Source of the DNA: Liopterus haemorrhoidalis
Taxonomy: Eukaryota; Arthropoda; Insecta; Coleoptera; Dytiscidae
Length of the DNA stretch: 64,000 bases
NCBI GenBank assembly: GCA_963971575.1
Contig: OZ020611.1
Location: forward strand, 52,151,466 to 52,215,465
Direction: 5' to 3'
Positions 31,906-43,276 of the stretch are shown here, piece after piece. The position numbers were made by a program, and so were the translations under genes. The number at the start of each line of letters is the position of its first letter. The first letter of the stretch is position 1. The notes beneath the pieces are model-generated. The model searched no databases. It was not told where the DNA came from and worked only from the letters and a program-made list of their open reading frames with translations.

Positions 31906-32289
31906 TAAAGGAAGGAGGCTTACATGCATTTTGACAGAACAGGATGGTATTTCAAAATGGCGGACAATAGTTCCTGGCTGTACAGTGGCGTAGGGCAATT
32001 TATTAAAATAATTGTTATCGGTAACAAAAGAAAAAATATTTACTAATCTTGATATTTTCAAAAGAAGCTAAATATAAGAGATACAAACTATCAATAAAAC
32101 ACTATTATACATCTGTAATTTATTATCATACAGTTAATGATACACAAAAGTAAATAAATACATACAGAACTTATAGCAGAAAAGTACGCCATTATTCATA
32201 AGTAACGTGTATGTTGAGATTTACATAATAGTAGAGAGAGACAAAGAAGTGCAGGTATAAGAACAGTATAACAGAACACAAGATTCTAC
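31906..32289. other. non-coding AT-rich stretch
   Basis: No recognised gene or repeat. Confidence 0.45.
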
Positions 32290-32690
32290 ATATAACAAAG
32301 TCAACAAAAATATAACCACTATTGAATTACTCAGATACCTGGCTGAAGGAACAAGGAACCAGAAGGTAATCGCAAGATTCAGATGTGGCAACGAGGAGAG
32401 GGCCAACAATTATTGGATGGATGAAACGGAGAAAATATGTAGAATCTGCAGAGAAGAACTAGAAACAATAGACCACCTAAGAATTAGTGAAGGAATGCAG
32501 CCAGAATCACGAAAAACAGAAGACCTACTAGACGACTCGGGGAGAGGCTTAGCATGGATGGAAGCAGTCTTGGAAAAATGAATAAAATGAATTATTATGT
32601 ATCATAGAATAGTATATATAATTATTATAGAATGTAAACCCATTCTTTCAAAACTAAAAGGCACGAAATAAATTTATCATTATTATTTAA
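32290..32690 (+). pseudogene. LINE ORF2 C-terminal fragment
   Basis: A plus-strand frame reads RYLAEGTRNQKVIARFRCGN, EERANNYWMDETEKICRICR and EELETIDHL, ending LAWMEAVLEK and a stop at 32579-32581. The RFRxGN...YW...CRxCxEExETxxHL pattern is the C-terminal Cys/His tail of one group of arthropod LINE ORF2 proteins. An AAATAAATTTATCATTATTATT-like tail follows. The element is 5' truncated and distinct from the other LINEs in the window. Confidence 0.7.
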
Positions 32691-33102
32691 AAATTTAAAA
32701 ATTTTTAAATTTCTAAATTAGTCAAAATTCCTCATACATTTAAAAAGTGATGACTTTTACTCCAATTACGGCGCAGTTGCTTTACGCGCCATGGCACCTA
32801 AAGTACTCGTTATGTCTCTGGATACACCAATGATTTTAAAGCAGTATCATCAAAGTCAGATGTATCTCGTTTCTGAAAGCTTAGTAAGCTATAAACAAAT
32901 GGTCAACCATAGCAACCGTGTTCAAAATATTTGGTTATAGTTAGAGCCCTGCAAATCCGCGGTTATTCTGCGCCATTTTTCTGCAGATGCGGATAAATTA
33001 TCATTATTATAATTATCAGACACGTTACGGCACTTTTTTCGCGCTTTTTATTTAATTTTGCTCTGTAGGTCTTTACACTCTTAAGACCGGTTTTATGCTT
33101 AC

Positions 33103-33140
<38 letters not shown>

Positions 33141-33358
33141 CGGAGAATTTCTTTCTTCTCGTTGAAACATATATATATATATTTGGATAGTTGGGAAAAG
33201 AAGACATTGTGTCGATACTAAACAAACAAAATGGCGTCTGTTTAAATGTGACTTAGTTTCATTAAATATCACAAGTTATTAAACATGTTTAATTTATAAA
33301 GTTTTCATCTATGAAGTTTCTTTATTTGCGTTTGGTTCCGTTTTACATAACGTATAGT
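32691..33358. other. non-coding stretch with TA microsatellites
   Basis: A TTTCTGAAAGCTTAGT/TAGAGCCCTGCA block (32870-32960) is shared with about 8630-8670. TA repeats lie at 33105-33136 and 33170-33182. No gene recognised. Confidence 0.5.
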
Positions 33359-33826
33359 CAGGGGCGGACTGGCCATGTGGAAAATGTGGATAATTCCACA
33401 TGGGCCGTATACAAATTGGGCCATTTTCTAACTCTGTACATAATATACCGTTATGTCCAGTTTTATTTTTAAAAAAATATGTATTTATTTCTCTTTCATT
33501 AAGTACGATAAATTTCAATTTATAGGTGTAATATAGGTATATGTGTGGGCCTTTATTATTTTACCCGGCCCAACCCGAGTCTGAAGTTAAAACAGCCCGT
33601 CCCGACTCGGCCCGAACACGAAAATATATACCACCACTACAAAATTAGTCCAAAGTAAATTTTGAAACGCAGTCAGTTTTTTAAAGGGCAATTAAAAAGC
33701 CCCAAAGGCAATTTAAAAGGCCCGAAATATTTTGTACGTTTATGGACCAACCCGGCACACAGACCGTAATTAGGCTCGACATTAAGAATACTGTACAATC
33801 AATATTTAAACTTATACATATACAAT

Positions 33827-33840
33827 CAGTGTTGAATCCA
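33827..33840 (+). other. left end of a second hAT family (CAGTGTTGAATCCA)
   Basis: The same 14 bases end the hAT element at 50135-51391. No matching right end is found here, so a nested or truncated copy is likely. Confidence 0.55.
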
Positions 33841-34049
33841 GGGGGCGGGAAGGGCTGTATTGTCTCCTCCCGGCCTTAAAAAAAGTTATCTTTTTAAATT
33901 CCTTTTTAAGTTACAGCCATTTTAAAACTTTTCATTAAACCGTTTCTACAAAAATTTGCAACTTCAAATCAAAATTACACTATATAACTGTTCTGAGAGA
34001 TTATAGTAAATATTTTATATTCTTATGAGATGAGTCACGTTTGCAAGAA

Positions 34050-34966
34050 AGGAACATAGATTACATCAAAGCTCATCGTATGGTTATGAATGCAACTAAG
34101 TCATTAAAGGATATATCGCGAAAATTAAACGATGTAAAGAACTCTGCTGATGTGTTTGTTAATTATGTAAATAATAAACTGGATGAAATTCAATGTGATG
34201 TCAAAGTTGAACATGCATTACAGGATATTAGAATACCAAAAGAAAACAAATGGACGGTAAAGAAACTATGGATGAACCGGTAAGAGATTCATCCAAGCAG
34301 TATGAAATAAATACTTACAATTACATACTAAATACTGCAATTCAAAGCATGGAAAATCGTTTTCCAAAAAACCTATTACTTTATTATGACTTCGTATGTT
34401 TGGATTAAAAAAAAAAAAATCTGATAATATTCCTGAAAACGCATTTCAAAATTTAATCTGTATTTTAATACAGTTTAATCCAGAAGCAACTCAACACAAT
34501 ATTATTTCAGAATTACAACATTTTAAATCTCAATGGAATATTTTAAGGGTAAATGTCGGTGAAACTTTCAAAAAATTAAACGAAAATGAACAACCTACTG
34601 ATGAAGTAGAAATTGATAAACATGCAATTTTATCCTCTTATTGAAAAGCTTGCAAAAATTGTCCTATTTTTTGTTATAATATATGTATTATTCCGATATA
34701 ACATGTTAAGTAAAGCTTATTCTATACTTGGTCAAGCAAAAAAATATTTACTATCTATGTCTGTAACAGAAAGGTCCTGTGAACGGAGTTTTTCAACATT
34801 AAAATTTATTAAAAGCAGACTAAGATCAAGTATCTCGCAAAAAAATCTAGAAGCCTGTATGTTAATGTCAGTGCAGAAGGATATTTTAAATGAAATAGAT
34901 TTTGATGATGTGATTAATATTGTTGTTCAACAGAGCAAACTTCTAAATGAAAAATTAATGTTGTAG
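34050..34966 (+). pseudogene. hAT transposase C-terminal half, frameshifted
   Basis: Three frames carry consecutive parts. The first reads RNIDYIKAHRMVMNATKSLK and SADVFVNYVNNKLDEI (34053-34280), the helical insertion domain of ZMYM-like hAT transposases. The second (34396-34640) reads FQNLICILIQFNPEATQHN. The third ends with VTERSCERSFSTLKFIKSRL, RSSISQKNLEACMLMSV and a stop at 34964-34966; it is the hATC dimerisation domain. The catalytic N-terminal portion is missing. It may belong to the 33359 shell or to the CAGTGTTGAATCCA element starting at 33827. Confidence 0.82.
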
Positions 34967-35159
34967 ATTTGTGGATATTGTGATTTTTTGTCATTACTGT
35001 ATTTTGAATATATTTAAATATATGTAAAAAAACAATATATTTTCACCGACCGCCAACATATATAAGGGAGGTATTGTGATCATACCGATTTTGACGTTTC
35101 GAGATTTCGATGGCTCTCCACGAATTGAGGTCCCTACATAACGTTCTGACTATTTTAAG

Positions 35160-35181
35160 CATGATGTCTGTCGGTCTGTCT

Positions 35182-35212
<31 letters not shown>

Positions 35213-35250
35213 CGTCCGTCCGTCCGTCCATCTGTCTGTCTGTCTGTGTA
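35160..35250. repeat. CTGT/CCGT tetranucleotide run
   Basis: Irregular (CTGT) and (CCGT) units; a homologous run is at 54100-54175 in the second copy. Confidence 0.9.
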
Positions 35251-35529
35251 CACGTGCAGAGCAAATTTGGCTGAAAGGATTTTTATGAAACTTCATATTT
35301 AAGCTTCTGCCATCAATAGAAAAAGTTGATCAACTTTTCGTAAAAATCGGTTGACTAAAAATGGGAGTTTACTCGTGTCGATTTTAAGATTTTTGCGAAT
35401 ATTTCACAATAGAAAAATATTTAGAAAAAAATTATTGAACAAAAGTTGTTATAAAAGCAATAACTAACACATTTTATTTGAAAATTTTTTTGATAAAACG
35501 AAAAAAAAATTGAAAAATTTTTCCAAATT

Positions 35530-37290
35530 TTTCCCTAATAGTTTTAGGTCATTACGGACCAAACATTAATTTTTTCTAGACAAAATAAGATGTGAGAACT
35601 CCAAAAATTTAAACCTCAAGTCTCTATCTCTTACCTTTTTTGAGATAAGATTTTTTTTATATTCCATTAAAATCAAAATTTTCCCTAATAGTTTTAGGTC
35701 ATTACGGACCAAACATTAATTTTTTCTAGACAAAACAAGGTGTGAGAATTCCAAAAATTCAAACCTCAATCTCTATTTCTTACCTTTTATGAGATAGGAA
35801 TTTTTCAAAATTCCAAAAAAAATCCAAATTTTCCCTAATAGTTTTAGGTCATTACGGACCAAACATTATATTTTTCTAGACAAAACAAGGTGTCAGAATT
35901 CCAAAAATTCAAACCTCAAATCTCTATTTTTACCTTTTTTGAGATATGAATTTTTAAAATTACAAAAAAATCAAAATTTTCAATAGTTTTAGGTCATTAC
36001 GGACCAAATATTAATTTTTTCTAGACAAAACAAGGTGTGAGAATTCCAAAAATTCAAACCTCAAGTTTCTATTTCTTACCTTTTATGAGATATGAATTTT
36101 TTAAAATTCCAAAAAAAATCTAAATTTTCCCTAATTGTTTTAGGTCATTACGGATCAAACATTATATTTTTCTAGACAAAACAAGGTGTGAGAATTCCAA
36201 AAATTCAAACCTCAAATCTCTATTTTTACCTTTTTTGAGATATGAATTTTTAAAATTACAAAAAAGTCAAAATTTTCAATAGTTTTAGGTCATTACGGAC
36301 CAAATATTAATTTTTTCTAGACAAAACAAGGTGTGAGAATTCCAAAAATTCAAAACTCAAATCTCTATGCCTTACCTTTTTTGAGATACGAATTTTTTAA
36401 ATCACAAAAAAATCAAAATTTTCAATATTTTTAGGTCATTACGGACCAAACATTAATTTTTTCTAGACAAAACAAGGTGTGAGAATTCCAAAAATTCAAA
36501 CCTCAAGTCTCTATTTCTAACCTTTTATGAGATATGAATTTTTTAAAATTCCAAAAAAAATCAAAATTTTCCCTAATAGTTTTAGGTCATTACGGACCAA
36601 ACATTATATTTTTCTAGACAAAACAAGGTGTGAGAATTCCAAAAATTCAAACCTCAAATCTCTATTTTTACCTTTTTTGAGATATGAATTTTTAAAATTA
36701 CAAAAAAGTCAAAATTTTCAATAGTTTTAGGTCATTACGGATCAAATATTAATTTTTTCTAGACAAATCAAGGTGTGAGAATTCCAAAAATTCAAAACTC
36801 AAATCTCTATGCCTTACCTTTTTTGAGATATGAATTTTTTAAATTACAAAAAAATCAAAATTTTTAATAGTTTTAGGTCATTACGGACCAAACATTAATT
36901 TTTTCTAGACAAAACAAGGTGTGAGAATTCCAAAAATTCAAACCTCAAATCTCTATGTCTAACATTTTTTGAGATATAAATTTTTAAAATTACAAAAAAA
37001 TCAAAATTTTCAATAGTTTTAGGTCGTTACGGACCGAACATTAATTTTTTCTAGACAAAACAAGGTGTAAGAATTCCAAAAATTCAAACCTCAAGTCCCC
37101 CTACCTCTTACAATTTTTGAGATATGAATTTTTGAAATTTACAAAATAAAATCAAAATTTTACCAATTAGTTTTAGGTCATTACGGACCAAATATTACAG
37201 AAAAAACATCGTAAAACTAAATTTTTTAAAGATTTAAACCTTAGGTCTCTATTTCTTACCATTTTTGAGATATGGTTTTTGATTTAATAA
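35530..37290 (+). repeat. satellite array of about 150-bp units
   Basis: Twelve units with the core TTTTAGGTCATTACGGACCA start near 35541, 35691, 35841, 35984, 36137, 36282, 36427, 36578, 36725, 36869, 37014 and 37170. Each also contains TTTTCTAGACAAAACAAGG and a TTTTGAGATATGAATTTTT box. Some units appear in an alternating longer/shorter pattern. There is no coding capacity. Confidence 0.93.
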
Positions 37291-37471
37291 CCAAATTTCC
37301 AAAAATAACTACACTTTCACGAGATCCAATATATTCAATGTTAAAATACATACGTACAAAAAATAACTTAGAATTTATAAGAAAGACTTCTTCTTCTTCT
37401 TCTTCTTCTTTGGTTAAGTTGGCTTCGGTTTTCACCATTCAGCCAGCACAAAAAACTTCATAAACTGGTAT

Positions 37472-40400
37472 CTAAAGTTTTATGTTAGTATCGCTCAGGA
37501 AAGTCATTATATAAGAAACTATTGGTTGTGTTGGGCAGCTAAGTATAGTCTGTAGAGATAATGGTGCGGGCAGAGATTTAGTTAAGTTGTTGTATAATTC
37601 TTGAGACATTTGGAAGTGATTGGGACAAGACAGTAGAATATGTGTGACATCCGCTATTTCCCCGCAGCTACATAGGTTGGAGTCGATAATATTGAATCTA
37701 TGCAAGTGAGCTGGATTGAAGCGTAGTCGGCATATTGTGCTTGTAGAATTTTTGTTGTGAGATGAATTGTGGAACCATGGTTTGTTGGGAATTGTAGGTT
37801 GTAGCGAATAGAAGAAAGATCCCCTTTCAGGAGAAGTATCTGTCCAGTCCTGTTGCCAGCAGTACTTTAGTAGTTCTTTGATATGAGGGCCTATATCCGA
37901 GTGGGGAATTTTAACTTTAATTGTAAAAGGGAGTTTAGTTCCTTGTTTGGCTTAGTTATCAGCAATTTGGTTACCGTATATACCCACATGACTAGGGATC
38001 CAGACTATTTAAATGTTGATTATTATTATTTGTTAGTGTGAAAATTTTATTTTTTATTTGTAGTATCAGGTGAATAGAATTGTTTATTCCTGTTTGTTTA
38101 ATAGTCTGTAGTGAGCTTAATGAGTCGGTTAATATTAGTGCTTTAGGTATATGGAGTTCTGAGATTACGTCAAGTGCGTTATCTATGGCTAATAATTCCG
38201 CAGTCATGATTTGGATGAACGGTGGTGCTTTGTGTGATATTGTAATATTTAAAGATGGAATGTAGATTCCGTAGCCTGCTGATTGCGATTGAGGAAGTTT
38301 CGACGCATCGGTGTAGATTGTAGTAAAGTTTTTAAATTTATTATTTAAGCTGATATTTAGTTTGTTTTGAGGGTCCGAGTCTTCTTTATTAATACCTATG
38401 TTAAGAATTACAGGTGGTTCAAATATTTGTGACGAAAAAGAGTGAATGTAACATGGGAGAAGGTCAGAAGTATATATACGGTTGTTGTGCGTTGTGAGCG
38501 TTTTGTACCGGTTTAGGAGAAGAGGCAGTCTGTGATGTGTTGTGCTTTTATGTAAATTAGAAAGATGCTGTAAGGATGTTAAAAGCGGGTTTGGTGTACT
38601 GGCATTACTTTGAGAATGAACTTGCTAGCTAACCAGGTTGCTCTATGATTTAAAGGAAGTTCTGATGCTTCTACTAGTAATGCGTTAGTTGGTGTAGAGC
38701 GCATAGCTCCTAGACATATTCTTACTGCCTGGTACTGAACTCTATCTAAACGGATTTTGTTGGTGTTGCTAAGAGGAGACACGACGAAGATAGAATAATC
38801 GAGGATGGATCGTACCATAGCTCTATACAGAAGCAACATTGTTTGAGGATGACCTCCCCACCAAGTACCGGTTACGAATCTCAGAATATTCAAAGCTTTT
38901 TGAGTTTTTTGACATATGACTTTAATTTGATGATTCCATGAGAGTTTTGTGTCTATTTGGATACCTAGGTAGAGATATGTGTTCGCGAAAGGAACTACAT
39001 TTTCACTGATGAAAATCGGGTTGAGGTTTAGAGGAATTTACCGTTTTGCGTATATTACTGCTTTGCTTTTTGAAGGGGATAGTGTAAAATTATGTTTATT
39101 AAGCCAAGGATTGAGTGTTGATAAACCTCGATTAATAGTACTTATTGCAACATTGGGGGTACTGTGCGAGGTGTACATGACTATGTCGTCAGCATACTGC
39201 AAGGTTTGTACATATTGGTTAACCAGGTTGTGAAGAGTGTGAGTATAAATATTAAAGAGAATTGGACTGAGCACACTCCCTTGTGGCAGACCTTGATGAG
39301 ATGATCTGGGACCGTGTAGAGAGCCTCTATGTTTTATAAATATTTCTTTATGAGACACAAGGGAAAGCATGACGGATTGTAAATGACTGGGAAGGTGAAT
39401 TGATTGAAGAGTGTTGGCTAGTACATCGAAGTTAACGTTGTCAAATGCGGCGGAGATGTCCAAGTAGACCGCAACAAGATATTCTTTCTTTTTAAAGGAG
39501 GTCTGGATGTCACAGGTTAGTTTAGCTATGCAGGTGTGTGTAGATTTTCCCTTCCTGAATCCGGCCATCTGCGGTGGTAGGATCTTCGTATGTTCAAGCC
39601 ACCAATCTAAACGTAGTTTTAGGAGGTGTTCGAATACTTTAAGACAACAAGATGTTAAGGCTATCGGGCGGTACGATTTAGCAACTGAGGGATCTTTACC
39701 TGGTTTCAATATTGGTAAGATGTGCGTGGTGTGCCAAGCTTTAGGGGGGTTGGTACCCCGTAGTATGCCATTGTATACATTCAGGAGAACTTGCTTTAGA
39801 CTGAGGGGTAAGTGTTTCAAATGTTTGTATACAATATTGTCAGGGCCAGGTGAAGAATTTTTCGCTCTGTTAAGAATACAATTTAGTTCGGTTATTGTAA
39901 AATCACAGGTGAGGAATTGCGGATTTTCATTATTGTAGGTGTGCTGTGATATTGGTCGTGAAACATAATCCGGAGTCAGATTGTGTAAAATTTCTTCTAT
40001 ACAGGGTATAGAGCCAGGAGAGGGGTTGCTTACTACTACTTTCTTGAAGATTTTTATCTTTTGCCATATAAGAGATATTGGTGTGTCAGGGTTAATTGTT
40101 TCGCAGAGGTTTTTGAAAGATTCTTTTTTCTTACGCTTAAAGGTATTCTTCGCTAATGCTATAGCTTGGTTGGCTAATATAAAATTATCTATGGTGGGAA
40201 ATTTTTTGTAACGTTTGATTGCAGTTGCTCTAGCTTTCTTTAGCGAAGAACATTCTTCGTCCCACCAGGGTGTTGGGCAATATTTACACCCCTGAGTAAG
40301 AGGGATAGACGTAGAAGAGGAATCATGTATTATGTCACAGAGGTAATCATGGTAGACTACTGGTAGAAGTTGGGACTTGAGAGCGTTCATAGAGACTAAC

Positions 40401-41132
40401 GGCTGTTTCATAATAATCCGTCCAATTGGCTTTTTTCATGTTGTACTTTGGGGTATAAGAATATGTTGCTGTTTGCAGATTTGTCATGTTATTAGGTAAA
40501 ATATTAATTCTTATGGGGAAGTGATCACTTCCGCATAAATCTGTCGTTGTCTGACATTCTATATATGGAAAAAAGTTAGAGCTAACCAAAGAAAGGTCTA
40601 AGAAAGGTGGAGGCGATCCAGGAGGCACCCATCTGGTGGGTTTGTCATCATTGGTTATGCAGAGATTAAAGTTGTCTATGATTTTTTCGACTATTCTTCC
40701 TAGTTGATCGGTTTTATGACTACGCCAGCAGATATTGTGGGCATTGAAGTCACCACACAATATGAATGGTTGAGGAAGTTGGTTTAAAAGATTAGTGAAG
40801 TAAGCTAAAGTAATTCGTGTATTTGGAGCTATGTAAATAGAAGCAAATGTAAGATTATTGACTTTTATGGCTAATAGCTGAACATTAAAATGTTGACATC
40901 TAACAGGAACGGAATTATAATGAATATTATTTCGTACTAGAATCGCAGAACCACCATAGCCGTCCATCCGATCGGCTCTTAGTAGATGATATCCGCTGAC
41001 ACTATAGTGTCGTCCTGATTTTAACCAGGGCTCAGACAGCAACACTATGTCTATTTTATTGTCATCTAACAGACGAAGGAGGTCAGTTTTGTTGGAGGTT
41101 AAACTTTTAATGTTCCATTGTAGAAGTCGCAT
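37472..41132 (-). pseudogene. LINE ORF2: endonuclease, RT, RNase H
   Basis: The ATG at 41132 overlaps the end of ORF1 by 26 bases. The endonuclease reads MRLLQWNIKSLTSNKTDLLR, LLSEPWL, ILCGDFNAHNICWRSHKTD and GSDHFPI. A one-base shift near 40380 leads to the RT frame (40411-39038): NSSPGPDNIVYKHLKHLP, YRPIALTSCCLKVFEHLL, AVYLDISAAFDNVNFDVL, QGLPQGSVLSPILFNIY and LQYADDIVMYT. A single TAA at 39038 interrupts the same frame, which continues to 38579. Later shifts precede RNase H pieces (TAELLAIDNALDVI, ILTDSLSSLQTIK, WIPSHVGIYGNQIAD) and the Cys/His end (SNLCSCGEIADVTHILLSCP). Most lesions are single events, so the insertion is fairly recent. Confidence 0.92.
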
Positions 41133-42441
41133 TATATAATAAGTTTTTATCAGAGTTATTGGTTAAAAAAGAAGCTAGGATACTATATATGAGCGACATT
41201 ATGGTTTCGCTATTGGGAAATGGTTGAATTAGCGTCTTGATTTCGTTAAGTTTGTCTTCATTTATTGTTGGTTCGCACGGCCGATAAGGGGAGGAGAAGA
41301 AAACAGGTTCAGTTCGTGAAGATGGGCTATGCCCGTTTGGAGAAATTAAAGCGGCGTTATGGCCCACTTTGTCATAGCCAGGGCTAAGGTTGACAGCTTG
41401 CTTACGTTTTTTACTTAGGGTAGATGCATATGAGATGCGATTGCGTGAATTACTTGTTGGGATGGAGATTTCATCTCCCCGTAGAGCTGGAAAATGTTGA
41501 GGTGTGTTTAAAGGGCCTGGTTGATCGTTATTACGGGTATATGCATCATGATTTTTTGGGCTTGAATTGTTAGACTGAGGAACTAACCTGGCTGCTTCGA
41601 TAAAAGTTAAATGTTCGGTAGCCATTATTCTTTTTATAGCTTGTTGTCTTTTCAATTCTGGGCAGCTTGGGTCCAGCGATGAGTGAGATTGTTCGCAGTG
41701 AATGCAGCATAGAATGGTAGATGTACAGTCCGTTTTCGAATGTGATGCAGTACAGTTTGGACATCTTGTATTACTCTTGCATAGCTTCGCTGTGTGTCCG
41801 AATCGCAAACAATTGTAGCATCTTAACACTGGAAGTATGTATGTTTCCACAGGAATTGAACAGTAAAACAGTGAAACATATTTTGGTAGAAATTTTCCGC
41901 TAACGGTAATGACTACTGTTTGAGTTTTTATATATTCAATATCTTTACCTTCAACTCTGGAGCGGCAGGACAGACGGCGGACATTTAATATTTTGCTGGA
42001 AGAGCTTGATTTTATGTTTGCTAGTATATCTTCCTCTGAGAGGGATGGGTGTATGGATCTTATTATCCCCTGACATGTATTGAGGTGTAGCGGTATGTAT
42101 GCTTCAAAGCGTTTTTTCACTTCTGGGTTTAATACAAATCTGTTTGCTTGTTGGTATGTAGTGAAATCTACTCCTACTCTATCACGACCTTTGATCTTAA
42201 TAGATTTTATTCCCTCTACTTTTAGTTCACTAAGTGTCCTACCAAGTGTTAATGGGTGAATTCTTGACATTGGGGTTGAGTTAGTCGTATCAATTGAGGC
42301 GAGCGACTCTACAAATACAGTAAATGGGCTGTAGTCGGATGACGAATATAAGTTTGGTATTATTTCAGTCATGTCCTTTTCCGGGACAGTTTGTCCCGGA
42401 TTCTCAGGTGTCAAGGGCGGTCCAGGGGAGTTAATCCCCAT
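41107..42441 (-). CDS. LINE ORF1 with CCHC zinc knuckles, intact 444 codons
   Basis: An open frame from the ATG at 42441 to the stop at 41107. The N-terminal third is Pro/Ser-rich. A central RNA-recognition-like segment (GRTLSELKVEGIKSIKIKGR, FVLNPEVKKRFEAYIPLHL) leads to three Cys/His knuckles near residues 210-265: CYNCLRFGHTAKLC, CPNCTASHSKTDC and CIHCEQSHSSLDPSC. The C-terminal part is Ser/Asn-rich. Gag-like ORF1 proteins of I-type LINEs bind element RNA and form cytoplasmic particles. It ends 26 bases inside ORF2, implying coupled translation. It is the only intact ORF1 in this window. Confidence 0.9.
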   Translation of the reverse strand: MGINSPGPPLTPENPGQTVPEKDMTEIIPNLYSSSDYSPFTVFVESLASIDTTNSTPMSRIHPLTLGRTLSELKVEGIKSIKIKGRDRVGVDFTTYQQANRFVLNPEVKKRFEAYIPLHLNTCQGIIRSIHPSLSEEDILANIKSSSSSKILNVRRLSCRSRVEGKDIEYIKTQTVVITVSGKFLPKYVSLFYCSIPVETYILPVLRCYNCLRFGHTAKLCKSNTRCPNCTASHSKTDCTSTILCCIHCEQSHSSLDPSCPELKRQQAIKRIMATEHLTFIEAARLVPQSNNSSPKNHDAYTRNNDQPGPLNTPQHFPALRGDEISIPTSNSRNRISYASTLSKKRKQAVNLSPGYDKVGHNAALISPNGHSPSSRTEPVFFSSPYRPCEPTINEDKLNEIKTLIQPFPNSETIMSLIYSILASFLTNNSDKNLLYNATSTMEH

Positions 42442-42625
42442 TGCACTTATTTAACACTGCACTATAGGTTAGATTTTAACTCGATTCAATTATCAGTAAT
42501 CAGGAAAAAACACCGTCTCATTAACTTGATGTTAATTAGGTGTTGCGTAATACACTGATAACGGACAAATAAAAAACACGTCTTCACACTATGAGAGTTA
42601 GAAGTCGAATCTCTATAAGAAAGAC

Positions 42626-43276
42626 ATTTTAATGTTATCTCGATGTTTTGTTAACCACAAATGAATTAGTATGGGATTAAAAAAATAATTAATCCTCTTA
42701 AATAAGTTGATAAGGAAATTTTATTTTTATATCATTAGCAGGAATTACGTAAACATTTATGCGACGAAACATGTTTATCTGAAAAAATATATAAACTGTG
42801 AATTTTCATAGTTTACAGGATTTCGTAGGCAGGGCTGGTATTAAAAATATTTGAGAAGATAACATTCAAAATATGATTTATCACAGTAATACAGTTTTGA
42901 AATTATTGTAGAAAACATTGCAAACCAATTTGCAACAAGTTTGGAACCTTATTTTACGACCTACTTATTTTTAAGGTCCCAAACAATTAATTCAAATAAG
43001 TTATTAAAATTATAAAGCACTAAATTACGAAAAATCGATATTTAAATTTGACAAAAATCACGTTTTGCATGATCTAAGTGGACAAATAATGGTTTAAATT
43101 GACAAAATAAAGATTAAATTTGATTTGAATGTTTATTATAATGTTTATATGTTTATGTTTGTTAATATGGATCTTACTAGCATTAGCTAAATAAATAAAC
43201 TATTATTATTATTATTATTATTATCAAACATAGGTTTACATTATTTTATTTATTATTTTTTTAATATTATTATGTA
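42626..43276. other. repeat interior without gene
   Basis: A block at about 42795-42850 (GTGAATTTTCATAGTTTACAG) resembles those at 16185 and 46700. Around 43130-43226 a short LINE-like 3' end leads into a TTA microsatellite. Nothing else is recognised. Confidence 0.45.

Larger units (their letters stand above)
37388..42613 (-). mobile_element. I-like LINE, complete, with 12-bp target duplication
   Basis: The element is flanked by the identical duplication TATAAGAAAGAC (37376-37387 and 42614-42625). On the minus strand it runs from a 5' UTR through ORF1 (42441-41107) and ORF2 (41132 to 37472) to a GAA-repeat tail (TTC repeats at 37388-37411 on plus). ORF2 has endonuclease, RT and RNase H domains and a Cys/His tail, the layout of the I group. 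Only ORF1 is intact. Confidence 0.92.

Noticed and set aside
31837..32061. Hydrophobic 74-codon minus-strand ORF as a membrane protein
   Set aside because: AT-rich LINE tail and flank; the hydrophobicity follows from T-rich codons and there is no homology signal.
35530..37290. CRISPR or tRNA-derived array
   Set aside because: The whole 150-bp unit is repeated and AT-rich; there is no spacer diversity and no tRNA fold.
38979..40211. Plus-strand ORFs of 76-143 codons within the I-like LINE
   Set aside because: Antisense of the RT frame with no recognisable domain.
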